DNA of 64,000 bases from Ciceribacter sp. T2.26MG-112.2 (GTDB lineage Bacteria; Pseudomonadota; Alphaproteobacteria; Rhizobiales; Rhizobiaceae): NCBI RefSeq assembly GCF_900492205.1, contig NZ_UEYQ01000006.1, forward strand, positions 147,820 to 211,819, given 5' to 3'. Position numbers and translations under genes: made by a program. The notes below the pieces were generated by a model that was not told where the DNA came from, made no database searches, and worked only from the letters and a program-made list of their open reading frames with translations. This document shows positions 26,406-33,266 of this stretch, piece after piece. The first letter of the stretch is position 1. The number at the start of each line of letters is the position of its first letter.

Positions 26406-27221
26406 CTAGCTCCGCTCGCCGGGCGGACGGGGCATCGCCTTCAGGATCGCCGCCGTCTCCGCATTGGCGGGAAAGAAGGATTCGATCGCCAGTTCCGACA
26501 GCGTGATGTCGAGCGGCGTGCCGAATACCGTCGTCATCGACAGGAATGAAAGCACGCCTGCCTCGGTCTCGACCTCCAGCGGCACGGCGATGTCGCCGAG
26601 ATCGCGCGGGACGCCCGCCATTGCCCGCCGCGTCGTCGGCGGTACCGGCAAGGCGATGAGCTCGTCCAGAAGCGCGCGCAGCACCGGGTCGCCGCTGGCG
26701 GCGATCTGCTGCTGCAGCCGCTCCAGCAGATGGTTGCGCCATTCGGCAAAGTTGACGATCCGGGGGGCGAGGCCATCGGGGTGGAGGCTGAGACGAAGCA
26801 CGTTGACCGGCAGCGCAAGCAGCCCTTCGTCCTTGACCCCGGCAAGCAGGGGGGCAAGGGCCGCATTGGCGGAGATCAGCGTCCAGTGGCGGTCCACTGC
26901 GAGCGCCGGGAAAGGCTCGTGCCCCTTGAGAATAAGGTCGATGGCCTCCCGGGCGGCCATCAGGGCCGGATCGCCCAGCGATCTCTGGGCAAAGACCGGC
27001 GCATAGCCGGCGGCGATCAGGATCGGATTGCGCTCGCGCAGCGGCACGCCCAGCCGTTCGGTCAGATGCAGCAGCAGGTCGCGGCTGGGTGCCGCGCGCC
27101 CGCTTTCGATGAAGCTCAGGTGCCGCTGCGAGATTTCGGCGTCGAGCGCCAGGTCGAGCTGGCTCAAATGGCGGCGCCGCCGCCATTCGCGCAGGATGTC
27201 ACCCAGGCTCCGGGCGGTCAT
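26406..27221 (-). CDS. XRE-family regulator with MmyB-like ligand domain
   Basis: A 271-residue regulator: a Cro/CI HTH at residues about 7-62 (LREWRRRRHLSQLDLALDAE, then ISQRHLSFIESGRAAPSRDL) and a PAS-like MmyB ligand domain (GHEPFPALAVDRHWTLISAN, then RLSLHPDGLAPRIVNFAEW). The second motif is diagnostic of the MltR/MmyB group, which often controls a neighbouring gene. It overlaps the SnoaL-like gene upstream by 4 bases; a perfect palindrome at 27651 is the likely operator. Confidence 0.92.
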   Translation of the reverse strand: MTARSLGDILREWRRRRHLSQLDLALDAEISQRHLSFIESGRAAPSRDLLLHLTERLGVPLRERNPILIAAGYAPVFAQRSLGDPALMAAREAIDLILKGHEPFPALAVDRHWTLISANAALAPLLAGVKDEGLLALPVNVLRLSLHPDGLAPRIVNFAEWRNHLLERLQQQIAASGDPVLRALLDELIALPVPPTTRRAMAGVPRDLGDIAVPLEVETEAGVLSFLSMTTVFGTPLDITLSELAIESFFPANAETAAILKAMPRPPGERS

Positions 27222-27580
27222 GCGGCCGCCGGGACCTTGTCGAGGAAGCCGTTGACCTCTTTCAGCCGGCCGTCCTCGACGATGGCAAAGTCGGTTCCCT
27301 TGATCATATCGTCATTGTCGGTCGGGCCGAGCTTCCAGGAAAAGCGCAGGCGGTCGCCGTAGCCGTCCGCCGCAAGCAGGGAAAAGCGGAAGCCGGGGAA
27401 GCGGGGCTGGACGGCACTGACCAGTCCGTCGATCTCCGCATGGCCTTTTCCGGCCATCAGCGGATCGACATAGGTCGCGCCGTCGAGCCAGCTTTCCGCG
27501 ATCAGCGCACGGCGCCGGGCGGCGTCGGTTTCGTTCCAGACGGCGATATAGCGTTCGGCGATGGTGTTTGCAGTGTCCAT
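27218..27580 (-). CDS. SnoaL/NTF2-like protein
   Basis: A 120-residue NTF2-fold protein (MDTANTIAERYIAVWNETDA, then SWLDGATYVDPLMAGKGHAE and FSWKLGPTDNDDMIKGTDFA). Its function is unknown; such proteins are often found beside MmyB-type XRE regulators and may be isomerases or ligand-binding proteins. GGAGCAAGATC precedes ATG 27580. It is the first gene of a two-gene operon with the XRE gene, coupled by a 4-base overlap. Confidence 0.88.
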   Translation of the reverse strand: MDTANTIAERYIAVWNETDAARRRALIAESWLDGATYVDPLMAGKGHAEIDGLVSAVQPRFPGFRFSLLAADGYGDRLRFSWKLGPTDNDDMIKGTDFAIVEDGRLKEVNGFLDKVPAAA

Positions 27581-27650
27581 GATCTTGCTCCTTGTGGGTG
27601 CCCGGTTCGTCCAGGCAGCCCGATCATCGGCAAGGAGCGTCATAGCATCA

Positions 27651-27667
27651 ATTACCTCGGAGGTAAT
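27651..27667. promoter_or_regulatory. perfect palindrome, likely operator of the SnoaL-XRE operon
   Basis: ATTACCTCGGAGGTAAT is an 8-1-8 perfect inverted repeat, 71 bases upstream of the SnoaL-like start. Its position and symmetry fit autoregulation by the XRE protein; no binding data are implied. Confidence 0.6.
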
Positions 27668-27692
27668 CGCAGGGCGCTTTTCTCGCGGCGTC

Positions 27693-28478
27693 TCAGAAAC
27701 CCGCCCACATCCGCACCGGATTGGTCGGGTCCATCAGCAGCTTGGTGGCGAGCGCCACGCAGGTGACGATCAGCAGCGGCTTGATCAGTTTGGCGCCGTT
27801 CTTCATGGCGAGCTTCGAGCCCGCCTGGGCGCCGAGGAACTGGCCGAGGCCCATCAGCAGCCCGACCTTCCACAGCACCACGCCGCTCGCCAGGAAGACG
27901 AGGAAGGCGCCGAGATTGGAGGAGAGGTTGAGGAGCTTGGTGTGGGCCGTGGCCTTCAGCATGCCGAAGCCGGCAAGCGAGACGAAGGCCAGCATGAAGA
28001 AGGATCCGGTGCCGGGGCCGAACACGCCGTCGTAAAAGCCGATCAACGGCACGAAGGTCAGGCCGAACAGGAAGGGCGTCATGCGCTGGTGGCGGTCGAC
28101 GTCCGAGAGGTTGGGTTTCAGGGCAAAATAGAGCGCGATCGCGACCAGCAGGAAGGGCATCAGCGCCCGCAGCACGTCGCCCGGCACCACGGTCGCAAGC
28201 ACCGCGCCCAAGGCCCCGCCAAGTCCGGCGAGCGCCGCCATCGGCAGTTGGCTGCGCAGGTCCACATGGCCCTTGCGGGCATAGGCGATCGTCGCCGAGG
28301 CCGCGCCGAACATCGATTGCAGCTTGTTGGTGCCGAGCGTCTGGAGCGGCGGTATGCCGGCGATCAGCATGGCCGGAATGGTGATCAGCCCGCCGCCGCC
28401 GGCGATCGAATCGATGAAGCCGGCAATAAAGGCGGCGAGAAACAACAGAAGCAGGCTCTGAAAGGCAAGTTCGACCAC
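27693..28478 (-). CDS. TauE/SafE-family membrane transporter
   Basis: A 261-residue inner-membrane protein of the TauE/SafE (DUF81) family with about eight hydrophobic segments. The family signature is clear: FIAGFIDSIAGGGGLITIPAM near the N-terminus (about residues 16-36), GTNKLQSMFGAASATIAYAR and FYDGVFGPGTGSFF. Members export sulfite, sulfoacetate or related anions; the substrate here is not known. GTG 28478 is chosen since it gives the usual N-terminus after CGGGGTC; no ATG is suitably placed. Confidence 0.88.
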   Translation of the reverse strand: MVELAFQSLLLLFLAAFIAGFIDSIAGGGGLITIPAMLIAGIPPLQTLGTNKLQSMFGAASATIAYARKGHVDLRSQLPMAALAGLGGALGAVLATVVPGDVLRALMPFLLVAIALYFALKPNLSDVDRHQRMTPFLFGLTFVPLIGFYDGVFGPGTGSFFMLAFVSLAGFGMLKATAHTKLLNLSSNLGAFLVFLASGVVLWKVGLLMGLGQFLGAQAGSKLAMKNGAKLIKPLLIVTCVALATKLLMDPTNPVRMWAGF

Positions 28479-28639
28479 GATGACCCCGGCTAAGGCGGAT
28501 GGGCAAGAAGGCGCAGTTCTGCACCATGTCGCGGGTCGGGGCAACACGCCGCAAACAGGATTGTGACACCCGGCCGTAACCTTCGCCGCATCCCACACAC
28601 AATCCGGCGCAAACGGATTTGACCGCCCCTGTCGCCTTC

Positions 28640-28815
28640 GCTAAAGCTCTTGTCATGTGCGACGGCGCCTGTTCGACAGGCTGGAAATAGTCCGGTGCGG
28701 CCGACCCAAGCAGGGGGCCAAGTCCGGAGCTGTCCGTAAAGGCCATGGAGTCCACCCCTCGGGACGTGAGCTCTGGCGCTTCGTACATGAGGAAAACGAA
28801 GCAGGAGGCCTGTTC
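28640..28815 (+). promoter_or_regulatory. structured 5' leader of cbiX, class unknown
   Basis: The 337 bases between TauE and cbiX hold no gene. The last 175 contain stacked inverted repeats: CCTGT-TCG-ACAGG (28669-28681), CCGGAGCT (about 28724) pairing with AGCTCTGG (about 28770) around an inner GTCC/GGAC helix, and GCTTCGT pairing with ACGAAGC (about 28780-28802) just before AGGAGG (28803-28808). It lacks the cobalamin B12 box and the CGACTGTAG core. It could be an RNA switch or an attenuator; the class is not recognised. Confidence 0.4.
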
Positions 28816-30228
28816 ATGTCGGAAAAACTCGGAATCATGGTTTGCGGCCATGGCAGCCGTAACCAGAACGCGGCGCGCGAATTCGCCATCATCGCCGAGG
28901 CGTTGCGGGCGAGAAACCCCGACATGCCGGTGGAATACGGCTATCTCGAATTCTGCAATCCGGTGATCTCGGCCGGTCTCGACAAGCTGCGCGCCGAAGG
29001 GGTGACCCGCGTGCTCGCCGTGCCGGGCATGCTCTTTGCCGCCGGCCACGCCAAGAACGACATCCCTTCCGTGCTCAACACCTACCAGGCCCAGAACCCC
29101 GGCATGGTCATCAATTATGGCCGCGAACTCGGCATCGACCTGAAGATGATCCGCGCCGCCGGCGACCGCATCCAGCAGGCGGTCGATGCCGCCAATGCCG
29201 AACTCGGCTTCGTCGACAAACACGACACGCTGCTGATGGTGGTCGGCCGCGGATCGTCCGATCCGGACGCCAATTCCAACGCCACCAAGGTCATGCGCAT
29301 GCTTTGGGAGGGCATGGGCTTCGGCTGGGGCGAGACCTGTTATTCGGGCGTCACTTTCCCGCTGGTCGAGCCGGGGCTCACCCATGCGGCCAAGCTCGGC
29401 TACAAGCGCATCATCGTCTTCCCGTATTTCCTCTTCACCGGCGTGCTGGTGAAGCGCATCTATTCCTACACGGACGAAGTGGCGGCGCGTCACCCGGAGA
29501 TCCAGTTCGTCAAGGCGAGCTATCTCAACGATCACCCGCTGGTGCTCGACGCCTTCCAGGACCGGGTCAAGGAAATCCTCGAGGGCGCGGCGGTGATGAA
29601 CTGCCAGATGTGCAAGTACCGCGAACAGGTTCTCGGCTTCGAGGCCGATATCGGCCAGCCGCAGGAGAGCCATCACCACCATGTCGAAGGCATTGGCGGC
29701 GGCCTGGAAAACTGTCCGTGCAAGGGCGATTGCGACGCCTCCTGCCGCGACCCCGATTTCTGCAAGGAGCACGGCTTGCCCTGGACGCCCGTTCATTCCC
29801 ATGCCGAGCCGAACGACCTCGAGCCGGCCTTCGACTACGCGCCGTCGACCACGCTCGGCGGCAAGTATGGCCACCTGATGAACGCGGCTCCAGACGCCGA
29901 ACTCGAGGCCGTGATGAGCGCGCCCTCGAGCGGCAAGCCGCATGTCCACGAGCACGGTCCGAACTGCGGCTGCGGCCACCACCATGGGCACGAGCATGGC
30001 CACGACGACCACCATCATGGCCATGGCCATGATCACGACGGTCACGCCCATGCGCACGGACGTAGCCACGGTGACGAGCACGGCCACGACCATGGTCACA
30101 GTCACGGCCATGACCACGATCATGCCGGCGGCCATTCCCATGATCACGGCCACCACGACCACCATCACGCCCCTTACCCGCATGCCGACCATCCGCTCGG
30201 CCCGAAGTCTATGCAGAAGAAGAAGTGA
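28816..30228 (+). CDS. cbiX: CbiX-type sirohydrochlorin cobaltochelatase with Cys-rich and His-rich tail
   Basis: A 470-residue protein. Residues 1-250 are two CbiX chelatase repeats with the metal-site MVCGHGSR (His12) and FPYFLFTGVLVKRI. Then come MNCQMCKYRE (about 260) and a second Cys cluster, NCPCKGDCDASCRDPDFC (about 298-316), consistent with an Fe-S site. Residues about 374-457 are very rich in His, Asp and Gly (HHHGHEHGHDDHHHGHGHD and so on), a likely cobalt/nickel reservoir. AGGAGG lies 7 bases before ATG. CbiX would load cobalt early into the ring, so its presence beside CobN is notable; it may act in another step. Confidence 0.93.
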   Translation: MSEKLGIMVCGHGSRNQNAAREFAIIAEALRARNPDMPVEYGYLEFCNPVISAGLDKLRAEGVTRVLAVPGMLFAAGHAKNDIPSVLNTYQAQNPGMVINYGRELGIDLKMIRAAGDRIQQAVDAANAELGFVDKHDTLLMVVGRGSSDPDANSNATKVMRMLWEGMGFGWGETCYSGVTFPLVEPGLTHAAKLGYKRIIVFPYFLFTGVLVKRIYSYTDEVAARHPEIQFVKASYLNDHPLVLDAFQDRVKEILEGAAVMNCQMCKYREQVLGFEADIGQPQESHHHHVEGIGGGLENCPCKGDCDASCRDPDFCKEHGLPWTPVHSHAEPNDLEPAFDYAPSTTLGGKYGHLMNAAPDAELEAVMSAPSSGKPHVHEHGPNCGCGHHHGHEHGHDDHHHGHGHDHDGHAHAHGRSHGDEHGHDHGHSHGHDHDHAGGHSHDHGHHDHHHAPYPHADHPLGPKSMQKKK

Positions 30229-30260
30229 TGGGGAAGGTGGCACAATCGCTGGCGGGCCTC

Positions 30261-30388
30261 TGCCCCTCATCCCCCTGCCGGGACCTTCTCCCCGTACTGA
30301 CGGGGAGAAGGAGGTCGGGGCACGGGCGGTGCCATGCGTCCCTTCTCCCCGCGAGCGGGGAGAAGGTGGCGGCAGCCGGATGAGGGGC
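30261..30388. repeat. RIME-like type A composite between cbiX and cobH
   Basis: A 128-bp composite bounded by TGCCCCTCATCC and its inverse GGATGAGGGGC. It contains two hairpins, CTTCTCCCCGTACTGACGGG around 30285 and CTTCTCCCCGCGAGCGGGG around 30342. Its right end supplies the GAGGGG ribosome-binding site of cobH, 6 bases before the ATG. Confidence 0.85.
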
Positions 30389-30393
30389 GGTTC

Positions 30394-31035
30394 ATGACGA
30401 TCCTCGACTACATCCGCGATCCCGCCGAGATCTATCGCCAGTCCTTCGAGACGATCCGCACGGAGGCGGATCTGTCACGGTTTTCCGGCGGCATGAGAAA
30501 TCTGGCGATCCGCCTGATCCATGCCTGCGGCATGCCCGATCTGACCGACGACATCGCCTTTTCCGCCGGCGTCTTCGAGGCCGGAGCGGCGGCGCTGGCC
30601 AAAGGCGCGCCGGTGCTCTGCGATGTGGAAATGGTCCGCCACGGCATCATTCGCCGCCTGCTGCCGGCGGAGAATGAGGTGATCTGCCTGCTCAACGACG
30701 CGCGCGTGCGCCCCAAGGCCGAGGCGATCGGCAATACCCGCTCGGCCGCCCAGGTCGATCTGTGGGACGAGTATCTCGCCGGTGCCGTCGTCGCCATCGG
30801 CAATGCGCCGACCGCGCTCTTTCGCCTTTTGGAGCGGCTCGACGCCGGTGCGCCGAAGCCGGCACTGATCCTCGGCTTGCCCGTCGGTTTCGTCGGCGCC
30901 GCCGAAAGCAAGGACGCCCTGATCGCCGACAGTCGCGGCATTCCCTTCATCGCCGTTCGCGGCCGGCGAGGGGGGTCGGCCATGGCATCCGCCGCCGTCA
31001 ACGCACTGGCCGGGGGGCTCGGCGCCAATGACTGA
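30394..31035 (+). CDS. cobH: CobH, precorrin-8X methylmutase
   Basis: A 213-residue CobH, which moves the C11 methyl of precorrin-8X to C12, giving hydrogenobyrinate. The catalytic His43 is in RLIHACGMPDL. LCDVEMVRHGI and GLPVGFVGAAESKDAL (substrate-binding loop) are conserved. ATG 30394 immediately follows the repeat at 30261-30388. Its end overlaps cobL by 8 bases. Confidence 0.97.
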   Translation: MTILDYIRDPAEIYRQSFETIRTEADLSRFSGGMRNLAIRLIHACGMPDLTDDIAFSAGVFEAGAAALAKGAPVLCDVEMVRHGIIRRLLPAENEVICLLNDARVRPKAEAIGNTRSAAQVDLWDEYLAGAVVAIGNAPTALFRLLERLDAGAPKPALILGLPVGFVGAAESKDALIADSRGIPFIAVRGRRGGSAMASAAVNALAGGLGAND

Positions 31036-32275
31036 CAGAACGGCCGAAATGACGCCCTGGCTCACCATCATCGGCATCGGCGACAACGGGCTTGCCAGCC
31101 TGACGCCGCAGGCCCAGGCGCTGCTCTGGCAGGCGGAAACGATCGTGCTGGGCGAACGGCTGGACAGCGTTCTGGAAGGCGCCCACCTGCCGGGCCTGAA
31201 GCGCATCCTCACCTGGAGTGCCGGCTTTCGCGAGACCCTTGGTGAGGTGCTGCGGATGCGCGGCACCCCGGTCACCATCCTTGCCACCGGCGATCCCATG
31301 CATTTCGGCATCGGCGCGACGCTCAGGCGATATGTTCCGATCGAGGAAATGGCCATCCTGCCGTCGCCTTCGGCCTTCTCGCTCGCGGCCGCGCGGCTCG
31401 GCTGGCCGCTGCAGTCGGTGGCGCAGATTTCCTTGCATGGCCGCCCGCTCACGCACTTGAACCGCCATCTTCTGCCGCGCGCCCGTATCCTCGCGCTGAC
31501 CTCGGATGCCGCCACGGTAACCGCCGTCGCGGCCCTGCTGGTCAAGCGCGGCTTCGGCGCCTCGATGCTGTCCGTGCTCGAGCATATGGGCGGCGATGCC
31601 GAGCGGATCACCGTGATGACGGCGCAGCAGATGCTGGAAAACACGCCGCCGCTGTCCGACTTCAACACGCTGGCGATCGACTGTGCCTCCGAATCACCGC
31701 TGCTCTCGCCGGTGCCGGGCCTGCCGGACGAAGCCTTCCGTCATGACGGACAACTGACCAAGCGCGAGATCCGCGCCGTCACCCTGTCGCAGCTCCAGCC
31801 GTTTCCCAACGCGCTGCTCTGGGATGTCGGTGCCGGCTGCGGCTCGATCGGCATCGAATGGATGCGCACCGGCATGGCCACGCGGACCATCGCCATCGAG
31901 GGCAAGGCCGAACGTGTCGCGATGATCCGCGCCAATGCCGATGCGCTCGGCGTGCCGGATCTGGAGATCGTCGAGGGCGAAGCCCCGCAGGTGCTGGACG
32001 GGCTCGATCCTCCCGACGTCGTCTTCATCGGCGGCGGGATCAATCACGAAGGCCTGTTCGAAGCCTGCTGGGAGGCACTCGCGCCCGGCGGCCACCTGGT
32101 CGCCAATGCGGTTACGATCGAAGGCGAGGCGCGCCTTGCCGACCTGCGCGGCGCCTTTGGCGGCGAACTGATCCGCCTCTCGGTTGCCCGCGCCGCCCCG
32201 GTCGGCCGTTATTGCGGCTGGAAGTCGCTGATGCCGGTGACCATCTGGTCGGTGACGAAGGGGGAGAACGCGTGA
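31028..32275 (+). CDS. cobL: CobL, precorrin-6Y C5,15-methyltransferase (decarboxylating)
   Basis: A 415-residue fusion of CbiE (about residues 1-205: LTIIGIGDNGLASLTPQAQA, later LATGDPMHFGIGATL) and CbiT (about 235-415), which methylates C5 and C15 and decarboxylates the C12 acetate. The CbiT SAM-binding motif is LLWDVGAGCGSIGIEW near residue 264, followed by FIGGGINHEG. It overlaps cobH by 8 bases and is followed by a type B element before cobI. Confidence 0.97.
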   Translation: MTDRTAEMTPWLTIIGIGDNGLASLTPQAQALLWQAETIVLGERLDSVLEGAHLPGLKRILTWSAGFRETLGEVLRMRGTPVTILATGDPMHFGIGATLRRYVPIEEMAILPSPSAFSLAAARLGWPLQSVAQISLHGRPLTHLNRHLLPRARILALTSDAATVTAVAALLVKRGFGASMLSVLEHMGGDAERITVMTAQQMLENTPPLSDFNTLAIDCASESPLLSPVPGLPDEAFRHDGQLTKREIRAVTLSQLQPFPNALLWDVGAGCGSIGIEWMRTGMATRTIAIEGKAERVAMIRANADALGVPDLEIVEGEAPQVLDGLDPPDVVFIGGGINHEGLFEACWEALAPGGHLVANAVTIEGEARLADLRGAFGGELIRLSVARAAPVGRYCGWKSLMPVTIWSVTKGENA

Positions 32276-32292
32276 CCGTTTTCGCCTTTCAA

Positions 32293-32487
32293 GACCCCCT
32301 CTGGCCTGCCGGCCATCTCCCCCACAAGGGGGGAGAGACCCGTGCCGCCAACGTGCAAGGCGCCGGCCGGTCTCTCCGCGCTGACATTTCTTACTGGGCA
32401 TTGACCTATGACCCTCTGAAGGCGCGAGCAGTGCCGCGTGCCTGTCTCCCCCCTTGTGGGGGAGATGCCCGGCAGGGCAGAGGGGGT
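32293..32487. mobile_element. MITE-like type B element between cobL and cobI
   Basis: A 195-bp unit with inverted ends: 32293-32338 (CCCCTCTGGCCTGCCGGCCA, then TCTCCCCCACAAGGGGGGAG) and 32443-32487 (TGTCTCCCCCCTTGTGGGGG, then AGATGCCCGGCAGGGCAGAG). The centre of each hairpin changes from TCAA to ACAA in both ends, i.e. the two ends vary together. The interior of 104 bases has no supportable gene. Confidence 0.82.
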
Positions 32488-32516
32488 ATTTTTCAGAAGA
32501 GCGAGGGGCGATCCTC

Positions 32517-33266
32517 ATGACCGGTAGACTCTACGGCCTCGGCCTTGGCCCCGGCGACCCCGAACTGATCACGCTGAAGGCGCACCGCATCCTGAGTGCT
32601 GCCCCCGTCGTCGCTTATCCGGCGCCCGATACCGGCCCGAGCTTTGCCCGGCAGATCGTCGCCGCCTATCTCAGCTTCCACCAGGTGGAAGTTCCGATCG
32701 TCGTTCCCATGCGGGTCGAGCGGTTTCCGGCGCAGGAGATCTACGACGAAGCCGCCGAGACGCTGTCGCGCCATCTTGATGCCGGCCTCGACGTCGCCGT
32801 GCTCTGCGAGGGCGATCCCTTCTTCTACGGCTCCTTCATGTACCTGTTCGAGCGGCTGTCCGGCCGCTACGAGACCGAGATCGTGCCCGGCGTATCGTCG
32901 ATGATGGCGGCCGCCGCCGCCCTCGGGCGACCGCTGGCCGCGCGCAACGACGTTCTTTCCGTCGTACCCGGGCCGCTCGACGACGAGACGCTGAGGAGCC
33001 GGATCGAGGCCGCTGCCGCCGTCGCCATCATCAAGGTCGGTCGCCATTTTCACCGCATCCGCACGCTGATCGAGGCCATGGGGCTGACCGCTTGCGCCGG
33101 CTATGTCGAGCGCGTCAGCCTGCCCGAACAGCGCGTCCTGCCGCTGTCCGCCGTGGCGGAAGACGTCGCGCCCTATTTCTCGATGATCCTGATCTACAAG
33201 GGCGGGGAGGGCTGGAATGCATCACTTGCCGCCGCAACGGCCCGCCATAACGGAATGACCCCATGA
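32517..33266 (+). CDS. cobI: CobI, precorrin-2 C20-methyltransferase
   Basis: A 249-residue tetrapyrrole methylase. The N-terminal SAM-binding GLGLGPGDPELITLKA, the CEGDPFFYGSFMYLFERL loop and PGVSSMMAAAAALG are all conserved. It methylates C20 of precorrin-2 to give precorrin-3A. GCGAGGGGCGATCCTC precedes ATG 32517. Its stop overlaps the start of the cbiG-cobJ fusion by 4 bases. Confidence 0.97.
   Translation: MTGRLYGLGLGPGDPELITLKAHRILSAAPVVAYPAPDTGPSFARQIVAAYLSFHQVEVPIVVPMRVERFPAQEIYDEAAETLSRHLDAGLDVAVLCEGDPFFYGSFMYLFERLSGRYETEIVPGVSSMMAAAAALGRPLAARNDVLSVVPGPLDDETLRSRIEAAAAVAIIKVGRHFHRIRTLIEAMGLTACAGYVERVSLPEQRVLPLSAVAEDVAPYFSMILIYKGGEGWNASLAAATARHNGMTP

Noticed and set aside
28655..28690. 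Leader peptide MCDGACSTGWK before cbiX
   Set aside because: It is only 11 codons with no ribosome-binding site; it overlaps a hairpin and may be chance.
27652..30270. Very long minus-strand open frame (about 872 codons) across cbiX and TauE
   Set aside because: It runs antisense to cbiX and out of phase through TauE; its Met/Val-rich start is the reverse of the His-rich cbiX tail.
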